A DNA stretch of 64,000 bases from Gnetum montanum (lineage: Eukaryota > Streptophyta > Gnetopsida > Gnetales > Gnetaceae), in assembly GCA_015680685.1 (NCBI GenBank), contig MNCI01034785.1:657241-721240 (forward strand), written 5' to 3'. Under the pieces are notes generated by a model that saw only the letters and a program-made list of their open reading frames with translations, was not told where the DNA came from and made no database searches. Made by a program: the position numbers and the translations under genes. Shown here one piece after another: positions 34,368-46,879 of this stretch. Within the stretch, counting starts at the first letter, position 1; each line of letters begins with the position of its first letter.

Positions 34368-34900
34368 TAAACAAGAATAAAGAGTTATGTTTCTTATCTT
34401 ATTTTTCATTGTGTATTCTTATGAGAGTTTTGTATAATTTGACTTCAATTTAGGTTATTAGGGTTTGGTCCTCGCTAAAACACATCAAATCTTTAACACT
34501 AGTCCTCAAACTTAACATTGAGTCAATAATAATGTTACTTTACTATCTCTAACCAAATCCATGACTTTAAATAAATGAAGTGTAAAAGATCATTACATCA
34601 TGAGTAGTCTTCAAAAAACTAGAAAAAGTAGAGATTCATAAACATAACTAATATTATGGAGGGATGCTTTTAAATGTAATTCCAAGATAAAATTTCATTT
34701 CAAAAGTGAGCACCATGAGGCCTAAAAATTACCAACGGTATCTCTAACTAGTAAAGTAAGTAAGAGTTGATAAAATATGATGGTGAGTAGCTTTTATTTC
34801 TTAAATGAATGCTCAACTCAATTTTTTCATTATTAAATAATTACTAAAATAGAAGAAAAATGAATATAAATCTTAGGGGTAGAGATCTCCTTCAAAACAT
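34368..34900. other. Right part of the split LTR-like host sequence, then AT-rich DNA
   Basis: AATAAA at 34376-34381, followed by a T-rich stretch to about 34500. This continues the sequence interrupted at 14133. Beyond it I see no feature. Confidence 0.35.
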
Positions 34901-37200
34901 ATTACAATATAATTAATATACAAACTATAGAAAAGAAGCATATGCTATCATGATAAATCAAATATTAATCGAATTCACTATCAAATAAAAGAGGATATAA
35001 TTATATTAAAAAAAAGATAACATAGATCATAAATCAATAAGATAATCTATATATGCACTTATGAGATTATAAAAAACATTGGATAATGATTCTTGTATTC
35101 CTAGAGTTGAATCCTTCACCATGGATTCTTATAGAACTGTAAGAGCACTTGGAGATGGTGGTGGAATATCTTGAGATAGATATTTTATCTTAGATTTAGT
35201 ATAATTATTATAAAATTTTGATTAAAACTTGTTAAAAATAGTTAAGTTCAATGTTGGTATCATGGTGGAACTAGATTGGAGTTTATAATTCTTGCTTGAA
35301 GCAAATCTCAATAATTTTGGAAAATGGACTATGAAATTATTAGTGACAATTTGTTCTTGTAAATCACTCATTGTGGCTTGTACCTTATTTATCTATATGT
35401 TGAAGATCTCTATTAAATCATTCTTCTATAGAGTAAGTTCCTTCACATAATTTTAAAGTCTATCAATTTCCTCTTGGATTTTAGAAGTTTTGGTATGCAT
35501 TATCAACTTATCACCCTCTAACTTCATATTTCTCAACATCAAATCCTCTAATCTTATTGCTAGATATTCTTTTTTAGTTAAGCCCATATTATCTCTTATT
35601 TATTTTTAGTGCAATTAATTCCTGTGATTTCTTCTTTGCTAACTTTAGTACACCTTCACACTCTCTCTTGTATGTTGCAAATGTTTTGGCGTATTTCTCT
35701 TGTGATTCATAGGTAGCTATTATATCTTTATACAATGCCTCATTTTGTTCCAAATCAGCTTTACATACCATCTTATTGTTCTTCAACATTGCATTGTAGG
35801 CTTAAGCTCTAATGTAATATCCCACTATGATGTAATTCATATACATTAAATCATATGACAAATCATTACTCACTATGATGACATTTATCTTTGAGAGCTA
35901 GATGAGGTTCTTATTTACCCTACCTTTGATCATCATTGAAAAGACATATACATTTAAATTTTCACAAATATATTTAAGTTTCTTTATTAAATGTTATTTA
36001 TTCTATGATACTTTTTCTATTAGTGCCTTGAAGAAATTAATAATCAAATTAAAATGTACAACCTTATTTTTGAAGCTATGGTATTGTAACACCACATGAA
36101 CCATGGATAGCATCATGTAGTCAAGTTCAATTGTATTCCTCCCCTTAAACTAAACATAAGGAGATTGCTTTATTTTAAGAATCTCCATGGTGATTTTCTC
36201 TATTTTGGAAGAAAGTTTTAAGAACAACTATGAAACCAACTTCTTATTTTTGAGTTTCACCACTATGGTGACATCCATAAGACTAGAGTTATTAAAAAAT
36301 TTGACAAAAGTGGGAAGAAGATAGTTATAGGAATAGTGGAAAGTAGACACGATGTAGTATAATAGTGCTTGATCCTTCATTTCTATCTTTAAAATTAACA
36401 AGTAGTCCACATAGCTTCCTTCTTTCATCATAGTAGAGAAAACTCAATAAAGGCTATGAGATTTCATCCTTTATTTCTTTCATCATAACGTGATAGTCAA
36501 AATTTTTTATCAACCTCAGTATGAGATCTTTAGCTATGAGATTAGAATTCTTTTAGTGGTGGTAGTGTAGGCTTTTTCCTACTTAGACTCACTAACAAAA
36601 CATTTTAGTAACTAATGCTTGAAGAACATTACCTCTTTTAAAGTATAATTTATTTTTATCATTTGAAAAATAGAATTGTAAGAACCTCTTTTGAAGTTTG
36701 AAAAATTGCCAAGTCTGTCTAGAATTTTAGATAAAGCAATTTTTATTATAGATGTTGAAGAAATTATCGATCAATACATCATTTCTAAGCACCATGAACT
36801 CAACAAATGGTGCTAGACCTAACTTCTCAAATTTAGCACTATGACTATTGTTCACAAACTTTGTGATTAATGTTAGATCATAATAATGATACTTAACAAT
36901 AACCCTTTGTGCTAAATATCTAATGTATTCTTCTTTTAATAGAAGTAGATTGAAATCTCTTATCTTAGTTTATACTATCTCATAGTATGTGGTCATTGCT
37001 GAGTGTAGTTTGATTTTATTGGTATTGACCTTTAAACTTGAAGCTTTACCATGAGAATTACCATGTAGTTGTGTGATTGCAGCATTAGTAGTGGTGATGG
37101 TGTGAGTGATTTAGTTTAAGTCTACTCAAATGAAGTTGATCATGAGATGCACTTTTTCTTTGAGAATCCTTGTGCCTATCCTTAGCCTCTAGCACCATGA
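34900..37200 (-). pseudogene. Unclassified minus-strand coding remnant with coiled coil
   Basis: Read on the minus strand from about 37200: a segment with YIRYLAQRVIVKYHYYD and KLGLAPFVEFMVLRNDVLIDNFF (about 36940-36740), then an open frame at 36431-36228 (MMKEGSYVDYLL), then a Lys/Glu-rich helical frame at 35789-35589 (DLEQNEALYKDII, YKRECEGVLKLAKKKS) continuing to about 35000 with RLEDLMLRNMKLEGDKL. Heptad-like spacing suggests a coiled coil. It resembles retroelement gag or accessory proteins only in general style. It may be one broken gene or several. Confidence 0.4.
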
Positions 37201-37454
37201 GTTATTTTGATAAAAAGTTGTACTATAAATAAAGAGAAACTAGGGATTTTTGAATTTTTAAAATTTAAATATAAAAATATTTTACCCTTTTACTTCACAT
37301 CATTGCACATGATTCTATGACCCTAAAATAAATTTAGATCTTAAGAACAAAACCAATTTAACTATTAAAATAAAAAACCACAAAACATCATATTATTTTT
37401 ATTTTTAACAAAAACCATAATATTTTTATTGTAGATTCATAAAATAATACTTAG
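37201..37454. other. AT-rich, no gene recognised
   Basis: Short A/T runs between the minus-strand remnant and the gypsy fragment. Confidence 0.4.
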
Positions 37455-38290
37455 ATATTCCATTCTCCAAGGAAAATATATTTGGCAAGGTAGATAAGAA
37501 GAGGGTTCTATGCATCACATATAGTGATACAAGGTGCCATTATGTGTAGAAACTATGAATGATCATAGACACATCAATCCAATCATGTAATCTGTATGCT
37601 AAAACAATAGTTATTCAAAAATACCTATATGCACTAGTCTCAATACAAGAAGGTACCTAGTGGATAATAAAAAATCATCAAGTTGAATCCACCATGTACA
37701 TGGAACCATCAAAAAGGCTCACACACACCTATATTGAAAACATCGATGAGATGGAGCAACTCCATCACTAATTCTTCCACACATAAAGTGAAATGAGTTA
37801 TGAGGAGTTGGAGATTCCAGATCACTTCAAGTAAGAGCTCCTTGAATTGAAAGCTTTACCAGCAACTATGGAATATGTTTTTCTCAACAATGGAAAGTCG
37901 GTAATCATCAATGCAAAACTTACTCTAGAAAAGAAATAAAAGCTATTAAATATGGGGAACAAATGACCAAAAACCTTTGCTTGGATATATCATGAAATCA
38001 CATGAATAAATCCATAGATATGGCAACACTGCAGCTATACAGACTCCTTCATCATGCCAAAGAGGCAATATTAGAGAAGACTAAACCCTAAATTGAAGCA
38101 AGTTAACAAAAATAAGGGTGAACAACTCCTCAAGGATAGGTTCATCTATCTAGTTGTGAATAGTGAATGGATCATTTTCCATTGTCATTTTTTGATCAAG
38201 TGTTACATACCATACCAGAGCATTGTTATTATAGTTTTATGAATGATAATAGTGGATATAACCAAATCTAGATTGCACTTGAGAACTAGG
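37455..38290 (+). pseudogene. Gypsy-family fragment: protease end, linker and RT start
   Basis: Matches the outer element at about 24985-25900. Visible are FSKENIFGK, VLCITYSDT (protease end), YEELEIPDHFK and INAKLTLE (linker), and EQLLKDRFIYL-VNSEW (RT start). About 90 bp of RT, including the KDGKWW-YIDFR block, is missing after VNSEW. It then reads on to the NQI region and is interrupted at 38290 by a solo LTR. Confidence 0.75.
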
Positions 38291-38801
38291 TGTGACATCT
38301 TGTTCCCAAATGTTGTTAAAACATGATTGATCATTGCTTAATTCATCACATTCATGAATGGTATAATGGAAATACCATGAAATAAATTGATAAATGAATA
38401 AATTGGTAAATTATTGGTGGACTAAATTTAACAAAAATGAAAAATACAAGGAAAATTTTATTAATGAGAGTGGTACACTATAATGCCCTTTGGGTTATCT
38501 TCCCATGCCACTTAAGCCTTATAGGTAATCTAGCACTACCACCATGGTTAGGCTATAAAATCAAAGGGGTGATCAATTCCTTCTTGTCCTACTTCACCCA
38601 ACTCTTGTTAATTGTTAGTTCAAGCTTCACAAATCCATGCCAACATGACTTCTAAACCTATCCTTAAATGGCATAGGTCAAACTCATTCCCAAGGGGTAC
38701 ATGAATAATCATAGCTCCTCATAATGAGGCACCCCTTCATTAGAAGGTTAATTACATTGTTACAATACAATTCCACCCTTAACAAGGGATGAGACGTTAC
38801 A
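38291..38801. repeat. Solo LTR (TGTGACATC family), 511 bp
   Basis: Starts TGTGACATCT and ends GACGTTACA. It interrupts the RT pseudogene. CTAGG precedes it and TTAGG follows it, four of five bases matching, consistent with a decayed 5-bp duplication. Homologous to 5480-5999. No internal element sequence remains, as after recombination between two LTRs. Confidence 0.8.
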
Positions 38802-38868
38802 TTAGGCCAAAGCTAGGAGATGTTACATTAGGCCAAAGCTACGAGATGTTACATTAGGCCAAAGCTAC
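38791..38868. repeat. 26-bp tandem triplication across the LTR/target junction
   Basis: Three units (38791-38816, 38817-38842, 38843-38868). Each consists of the last 11 bases of the LTR (GAGA(C/T)GTTACA) plus 15 bases of the invaded gypsy RT (TTAGGCCAAAGCTA(G/C)). The units are almost identical. Confidence 0.95.
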
Positions 38869-39325
38869 ATTCACAAGTCTTTGGGAAACTTTTGCACATA
38901 GAAAGATGCCTTTTGGTTTGTGTAATGCTTTTGCTACTATTTAATGCTTGGTTCTTAGCATATTTCAACAAAAAATTGATTATGGGATAGAAGTCTTCAT
39001 GAATGACATCTCTACATATGGTACCGCATTTGAGCAAGCCTTGGACCATCTTAGGCAAGTGCTTCAAAGATGTGTAGAGACGAGTGTAGAGACTAACTTA
39101 AAGCTCAATTAGAAGAAGAGCCATTTGATGATCTAAGAAGGCATCATATTGGGGCATAAAATTTTGGAAAAGAGAATCAAGGTGTATTTAAAAAAAAGGT
39201 ACAAGTCATAAAAGGATTTACGAGGTAACCTAAAATGATGAAAGATGTATAGTCATTCCTTGGCCATATTGGTTATTATTGGTGCTTCATTGAGAACTTC
39301 TCAAAAATTGATAAGCAATTGGTGA
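38869..39325 (+). pseudogene. Gypsy-family RT fragment, continuation
   Basis: Continues the RT after the solo LTR: TFTSLWETFAHRKMPFGLCNAFA, CLVLSIFQQ and the catalytic region VFMNDISTYG. Here the first Asp of the MDD box is Asn (MND). Then FEQALDHLRQVL and LGHKIL. It ends at about 39325 in ENFSKI..QLV, where the minus-strand copia element begins. Confidence 0.85.
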
Positions 39326-39730
39326 TGCCAAGCTTTAACTACTTGCATCTTAGGATTTTAAATTTAATAAAGAGCAGACATCTATTAGGTGAAATAGACA
39401 TCTTTTATAAGAAAAGGAAAGCTTCAAATAGTCATATTTTTTTTGAGTAGACATCTTTCTTGAAACTAGGAATAATAAAAGTACACATTTACTTTTTAGA
39501 GTAGACATATAATGGAGATAATACCAATCTTATCAAATATTTGAAAAAAATGTAAAATGAATCTAATCAAGAAAATGAATAACCTATATGTAAGTATAGT
39601 TATCTTCAAGCTTCCAAGATGGGGCTCTTGAGGATTGAAATGAAGTATTTGTAGGAGAAAGAATACTTTATTCTTTTATCTACTTTAATTAGTAATATCA
39701 AGCTACTTCTAACTAAACATAATATGGTGA
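39326..39730 (-). repeat. Probable 3' LTR/3' end of minus-strand copia element 1
   Basis: On the plus strand it starts TGCCAAGCTTTAAC exactly where gypsy RT similarity stops, so read on the minus strand it ends ...AAGCTTGGCA with the CA expected of an LTR. Repeated AGACATCT words fill it. The other LTR copy and a target duplication were not found. Confidence 0.45.
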
Positions 39731-41270
39731 GAAGATTTATGTTACATAATTTACATACCTAATAGGACAAGGTCCTATCCCCATGTTTTTGCATAGCATG
39801 TTGAGTCTTCTCTCATCAAGTAGTTTGGTGAAGACATTAGCTAGTTGAGCTTTGGTCCTAATACATTCTAGAAGAATGCTTCCAACCTAGAACACTCTCT
39901 AATGAAGTGATGCCATATTTCTATGTGATTTCTTATTGAATGCTTAATGACATTATTTTTCATGTTGTTGGTGCTACTATGATCATGTTAAATGAATACA
40001 TAAAATGCTTGAATGCCAAGATTCTTTAAGGTCTGTTTCATCCATAGGTTTGGGAATAATAACTTTTTATTGAGATGCATTTGGCGTCAACCATATAAAT
40101 GGATGTGGAGTTTTATTTTTGTCTACTCCATGAGTTTAAATATCTCCCAATGAAAAATTAGCTTCCACTTGTACTTTAGTAATCATTGATGCATTCTATC
40201 TAATTTGCATTACAATACCCAAGTAGATCCAACTATTTAATCCAATGAATACCAAAGTCCCTAATTAGTAGTAGCATTTAAGTAATGAAAAATTATCGTA
40301 ACAAATTATAAGTAAGATTCCTTTGATTACTTTGGTAACATGCACATATATGAACACTTACTATAATATTAGGCCTACTAGTCATTAGATAAAGCAAACC
40401 ACCAATCATACCTTGATAGACCTTGGGATCTATTTCCTTACCATTTTCATTCTTACGTAATTTTACATTTGATCCCATAGGAGTTATTTTAGGCTTGACT
40501 TCAACTAGATTAAATTTCTTTAGAAGGTTTCTTGGGTACTTTGACTAGCATATAAATTTCCTCTCATTGGTTTGTTTGAATTGAAGCGATAGAAAGTTGT
40601 TCATTTCTCCTATCATGCTCATCTTAAAATTTCTCTACATAAGATCTAAAAAATTCTTGCACAAGTTTAAATTAGTGGCACCAAATATAATATCATCAAT
40701 GTAAATATGAACAATTAGAAAATATTTTCCAAGTTATTTTATAAATAGGGTAAAATATATCACTTTTCTTCTAAATTTATTATCTAAAAGGTACTGAGAA
40801 AATCTCTTGTACTAAGCCCTTGATGATTATTTGAGCCCATAGAAAGCCTTCTTGATATGAGAAACATTCTTGAAATATGTTGGATTAATGAATATTTTAG
40901 GTTATTCTACGTATACCTCCTCTTGTATGATCCTATTCAAAAATGCAATTTTGGCATGTATTTGATGTAGTTTAATTTTCTTGTTTCATCCATAATTTAG
41001 CAAAAGCCTTATTGATTTTAGTGAAACTGATGCATATGTCTCATCAAAATCAACGTCCTTTTGTTGATTACATATTTTTGATAACAAGATGTATCCTTTT
41101 CATGATGATAACTCTATCTTCATTAGTTTTATTTTGAAATAGTCATTTTGTTTAAGTAATGGGTCTTTTTCTAGGTTTATAAGTAAGTCTTCATATGCCA
41201 TTTTATATGCATTAGCTTAACTCTTCTTTCATACCCATGAGCCATCCTTCATCTTATTTAACTTCCGTAA
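39731..41270 (-). pseudogene. Ty1/copia element 1: RT and RNase H
   Basis: Minus-strand reading from about 41270. MKEELS begins the RT, and IYIDDIIFGATN at about 40705-40660 keeps both catalytic Asp (YIDD). The open frame 40478-40293 reads PKVYQGMIGGLLYLMTSRPNI, the standard copia RT-RNase H connection. The RNase H end is ANVFTKLLDERRLNMLCKNMG at about 39850-39780. Stops and frameshifts throughout. Confidence 0.85.
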
Positions 41271-42360
41271 AGTTCTCTAATTTAATTTCTAAAATGTATG
41301 TAGCATAGGAACAAAGTTCTGTTACTTTACTTCTTGTTACCACTCCCTTATTAAGTTTTCTAGTGAAATCACTAATGAAGTATGATTTTATTAATTTATA
41401 CATTTGACTAGGTTGTTCATCATCTTGTTCTATTTCTTTTTTATCATCTTGTCCTTCATCTTAATTATCATCTTGATCACATTCTAATTCATCTTTGGAT
41501 ATAACTTGGGATGGTTTTTTTTCTTCTCACAACCTCTTCATCATCCACCTGCACATTAAACTACATACCATTAGTATCCTTCACTTTAATATTTATGTAT
41601 TCTTCTACAGTAAGTATTCTTCATTTGAAGACTATGTAAGTCTTGCTTATTGAAGAGACCCCAAGAATATACCTTTATTAACCTTAGAGTCAATTTTTTA
41701 GAGCATATCTTTCATTAAGAATAAATAATTTAGTTTTAAATATATAAAAATACCTTACCAATGGTTTGTTACCAAACCAACATTTGTAGGAAGTTTTGGT
41801 TGTAAACCTTATTACTAAAGCTTAGTTTGATACATAGCAAGCTATGTTGATGGCTTCATTCCAAATATAATATGAATTATTTCTTTCATTAAGCATTATT
41901 CTATCCATCTCATTTAGTTGATGATTCTTTCATTTAGCTACTCTATTTTGCTATGGTGTCTTTGGGGCTTAGAATTAATGATGTATTCCATGAGTGTTGT
42001 AATAATTATAGATCTTTGAAAGATGGTCAAGTATTTAATCTTTATAAGCTAGGAAAGGAACCCATGTAAATCAAGAAAAATAACTATAATAATAAAATAA
42101 TATATTTATTTTTCTCCAAAACTTATTATTTTTAAGGATCCTATGAAATCCAAATGAAGTCCAATGGACATGAGGTTGAGATGCACTTTTTATTACCATA
42201 CCTTGTCTTTTTTGCTTTTCTTTTTATAATACATCACATATCTTCATTTTAAAATCTTTTAATTTTTTCAAGTCATGCACCATATCCTTTGATAGAAAGT
42301 TTCTTAGGGTTTCTATGTTTATATACCTCATTTTTTTATGTCATAGACATGTATCACCTA
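41271..42360 (-). pseudogene. Ty1/copia element 1: integrase
   Basis: Minus-strand reading: HKKMRYINIETLRNF (pre-integrase block, about 42340-42300), ICDV, later APKTP-QNRVAK-KN (around the catalytic Glu block, about 41965-41930) and WNEAINIACYVSN (about 41860), then KCWFGNKPL. These follow the copia integrase order. Many stops. Confidence 0.8.
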
Positions 42361-42664
42361 CATTACTCATCAAACACTTGGTTTCATGATTAGTAGCATT
42401 TGATAATGAAGTGATGTATACATTTAATTTTCTCTAGCCATCTACTAAAATTTTACCTCAGATAGAGTCCCTTACTTGAAAAGAATGTTTTAAGAAGACC
42501 ACTTTATAATTTGAGTTACAAATTTGAATCACACTCAAAAGATTATGTTTTAGACCTTCAACATAAACTACATCCTTTACTTATCGTAAGTTCTTACTTC
42601 TAATGGTCCCTATTCCTTTGATGGATGTTTTTGTGTCATCTTAAAATGTTACAATACTAGAGTT

Positions 42665-42760
42665 TTACTTAATAAAGTGTGTAGACTGATACTTTTTTCC
42701 TTTCATATGTCATGAGTAGCCACTATCAATAAGCTAAGTTAGCATCTTGAGAGTAGATAA
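42665..42760 (-). pseudogene. Ty1/copia element 1: protease active site
   Basis: Minus-strand reading LIDSGYS-HMKGKK at about 42735-42690 matches the copia protease block 'DSGCSRHMTG'. The catalytic DSG is kept; a stop replaces Arg. Confidence 0.75.
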
Positions 42761-43530
42761 AGCAACTTGTGGAAGCATTTTCTTCTCTGGTTCTTCAATT
42801 TAGGTCTACATATCTTTTTAACCAATATGGTTGCTTTTCTTGGGCATTTTTAGTAAGATATTATAGTTCCATAAAAATGCTTAACCTTAAGTGGTGATAA
42901 TATCATATATGATCAAACCTACCAAAATGATGGCATATTATATTTCTTATATAGGCAATATGTTTAAACCTATGTGTTTATCTCCATTTTGAAGAGATAC
43001 TTAGTGAAGGGGTCTTTTAAGGAATGTTTCCAATACCTTTTTTGTCCTCTAGATCTATACCTAGACCACACATGATGCAAAGCATTTCTTTTTTTTCTTA
43101 GTAAACATCTCATTTATGTGTTTAACATATTTGAGTTCTTTGTTCATCTACTTATTCAAATGGATTAGCTTTTGATTCTCAACCTTAAGATTTCAGTTCT
43201 CCTTTTCTAAATTAGTGTATTTAACTTAAAGCTATTTAATATCTAGTTCCTTAACATGTAGCAATTTCTTCATCCTATTGTAAGGAAATTAGCTTATCAC
43301 ATCATAAGTCATACCTTTCTTCCAACATAACTTCATTATCCTTCATATCACCATGTTAATTATACTTTAAAACATCATGAGAATTGGCCATACATATGAG
43401 ATGTGACTCCCTTGTATCATCAACATTTACTTTTTTTTTCACTATTTTCATAATCCTAACTTGGGTAAAAAATTTTATTTTTCTTAATCTCTCTATGAAA
43501 ACCCCTTTGCTACAACCTTTCTAAGCTAGA

Positions 43531-43575
43531 ACATTTAGCGGCCAAATGATCTCATCCATCACATATCCAACATTT
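43531..43575 (-). pseudogene. Ty1/copia element 1: gag zinc knuckle
   Basis: Minus-strand reading KCWICDG*DHLAAKC gives the CX2CX4HX4C pattern with one stop inside. This nucleic-acid-binding knuckle lies at the end of Gag, upstream of protease as expected for this orientation. The rest of gag to the right is not recognisable. Confidence 0.7.
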
Positions 43576-46070
43576 TACAAAACACATATCATTAATTGAT
43601 GAATACATAGAGTAACTAAAGGATTGATACTATTTATAGACATAATCCAACAATTGGACTTTAATGACAATGAGATAGAGATTGAAGGTTTCCAACCAAG
43701 AGGCCTTCATGGCTAGTTTAAGTTAGTATCAAAATTATAGGTATTTAAATGTATTATGCTAAAAACCTTAAAAAAATATTATAGGTAGTTCAAGTCATGG
43801 GTTAATGGAAAAAATTAATGATATCAATTAATATATATGTTAATGGTATTCACTATTGGTTCTAACAATGTGCTTTATAGCATAGGCTCCATTTTCCAAC
43901 TTTGTTTGAGGTGATATAATGATGATTTCCTTCCTATATGTATTTGATGTAGATTGTAATTAAAGGATTTGAAGGATTTTCCAAGTAATGATACTAATCA
44001 TAGGTTGAAGGGTGCACCAAAAGTGATAGTGTAACATGAATGAAAGATTCAAACATTATTGTATCTTTGAATCCATATTATGGATTTTTAAAATGGCTCA
44101 TGTGGTTATCTAATGTATCTCATGTAAATTTATACATAAAGAATTTATATTTGGGGTATTGATATAATGTTACATGGACATTAAAAAGTGCTTATTCTTT
44201 ATAGTTGTTCAAGTATAATTACTGCATTATACAATTTTATATTTGATGTATTAAGATTTTGTAAATGATTAATTTTGGATGTTAAGTGTTTCATATGAAT
44301 TATATTGCTTTCTAAGGAATTAATTCATGTCCCTTAAGTAATTTCATGATTTAACCTATGGTCAATTTTTAGATGTGACAAAACCTCATCTATTTTCTCT
44401 AGTGCTATCCTCTTTGTCAATGTAACTTAAATCCTAGAAAAATGAAAAAGAGTGTAAATACTCATAATTATCACATATCTTCACATAAATCAAGGATAAT
44501 AGAGTGATTAATACAAAATATAGGTTAATAATTGCTTTAATTAAAAGGGAAAATTAAAGAGTTACTATGGTTAATAAAAACCTAATTAGGAGAAACAATG
44601 AATCCTAAAGAAAAGCAACCTAATGTAGAAGAAATAATGAATCCTAAGAAGAAAAAAGGACATTGAGATTTCTATAGTATCATGAACATACAAAATAGTA
44701 AATGTGCTCAAGAATAATAATGAAATGATCAACACACCCATAGAAATAATGCACAATCAAAACCTTAAAATGCTCTAAATGCATAAAATATTATTTATAA
44801 TTACTTCAATATGTATTTCTCAATGTCTTGAACTACAATTAAATTTTACAAGCATGTGTTTTATGCATTTATTGTATTCAATCATCATAAATCATGAACA
44901 ATATTTACTATAGTTATTCATTCAAAAAAATGTTATCTCAATTAACAAATCTCACTCAAATAGCATGTTAGAATTTTAGGTCCATGAAAAGTGAAAAACT
45001 TAGTTCATTGAAGATTTATAAATAAAGCAATTAATTGATTCAAATTATAGATGTAGAAAACTAAGAAATCTATGATTGATAATAATATAATTTGTATGTA
45101 AGAACCAAAATATAAAATAACATAGATAAGAACACAAAAATGCATCATGAGTTCACAAGAAACATCATATGAATAACAATTACATAGAATAATTAATTAA
45201 TAATAATATAAAATCATCAACTATGATATAAAACATACATAATTATGATAGCAATAAATAAATAATAATAATGAGGTAAACATTGAGAAAAAATGCATAG
45301 TACATAGTGCATGGCTATAACTAAAAAATATGAAAAATAATAGCATATATATGTAACTACAAGCTTACATGGTAGATGATGTATTTATAATAGGCAAAAA
45401 GGTTTAGATACAAGCTTATTTTTATCTCCAACATAGATAGAGTAGCAATTATTTATAAACCAACAAAAATCTTCATGAATAATTAACTAATCATTAGTTT
45501 AGAATCTGATTTATTACGATTATACATCCTTTTATATTAACTATACATGTTGATATTGATAAATTATATTAATTCTTAACAATGAAAGATCTTATCATGC
45601 TAGATTTACTTCACAACATGTAGTAAACATGATGTTCCACTTTAACATGAGCAAGCTAAGAAATGTCATCATCTAGTCCTTCCTTTCTATACACCACATA
45701 GATAATGAAAGGAATTATGAATTTAGGAGACCTTGCAAATCAAGGGCATCTAGAAAAGGGGAGAATCATGGAAAATAAAACTATAAGAAATAGGTAGAGT
45801 TGGCACATTGAATTCAATGATTCCTCTCTATTATATGAATTTGAAATGGTTGATAAAAGAATATAAAGAGATCTAAGAAAAAGAATATAAAGAAGAGGAT
45901 AAAAAAACATAGAAAAAGATGATGAACATAATAATTTTGATTTAAAAATAAAATTTTTTCATGTCAAATAGTAATATTAAGCCATTACTAGCTACAAGAA
46001 GCATGATCCAAATTAAAAATATTTTGTCTATTCTAGTCAAACATTAAAGGTTTACTTGCATCAAAATGTT
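43576..46070. other. AT-rich stretch, no gene recognised
   Basis: May include decayed gag or LTR of copia element 1 and other old repeats, but I find no LTR ends, primer site or protein motif. Many AATAAT/ATAAAT runs (45000-45300). Confidence 0.4.
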
Positions 46071-46074
46071 TGAT

Positions 46075-46290
46075 ATGAACAATATGTTATGGTTTAAAGG
46101 AGAAACAAACTTGATTCATCAAACCATCAATGACCATTCCATAATATATTTATCTTGTGAAACATTGAAAACAAGTGGTAAAAGATAAAACTATGTCCTA
46201 GAATGTTGATAAAATAAGTAGAGTGGATATTGATGATTGAAATCCAATTTCATTAAGTGATAAATGTTAGAGGTGGTAATGGAATAAAGT
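46075..46290 (+). pseudogene. Scrap of gypsy-family gag
   Basis: Aligns with outer gag at about 16006-16180 at DNA level: ATGAACAATATG, TTTAAAGGAGAAACAAACTT, then AAACATTGAAAACAAGTGGT and TGTCCTAGAATG. In protein terms it is the NNI..F.GGYN to FPRTLI region. Flanks do not continue the match. Confidence 0.6.
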
Positions 46291-46329
46291 TCTTTTTTTC
46301 TTTCTAAACATTCTATACCAGCTCCAAAA

Positions 46330-46790
46330 TTTGGCCAGAAAGATGATCATGACTAAGACTACAAGTGATGGCTCAATCATGGTATTACAAATCATAAGTC
46401 TTGGTGTGGTCATGATTGAGAACCATGGGTTCTTGTAAGGTAATAATATGTTTTAAAGTGAGGATAAAGACCATGAGTTCTAGAGCGCTCATGAAATATT
46501 GACCATGAGTCATGTTGTAGTCATGGTCAAGTCATGATTAGCATTAAAGTTAATAAATTTCTACCTTTTGTGTTCTCTTCTAGTTTTTCAATACCAAAAT
46601 TTTTAGTTAAAGTATGTTGTAATATCATGAATCATGGTGATGTCATGGTTTATAGAAATAGATTTTTTTTTATCTTTATAACACCATAACTCATGATGAG
46701 GTTGTGGTGTATCTATGAGTAAACTACAAGTCATGGTAAACTTGTGGTCATATGAAGATGTTAAAATTGATCCTAAAATGATATAAGAGT
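46330..46790. repeat. CATG-rich low-complexity region
   Basis: About 15 CATG words in some 450 bp, mostly as TCATGGT, TCATGATT or CCATGAG, unevenly spaced 10-40 bp apart. No regular period is obvious. Non-coding. Confidence 0.6.
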
Positions 46791-46879
46791 TGAGTAAAAT
46801 CTATGTTGTGAGGATAGAGAATGTTAATATTGGTTTAATAGTAGCAAGAGCAACCTAAAATGGCTAAGATTTTTGGAGG

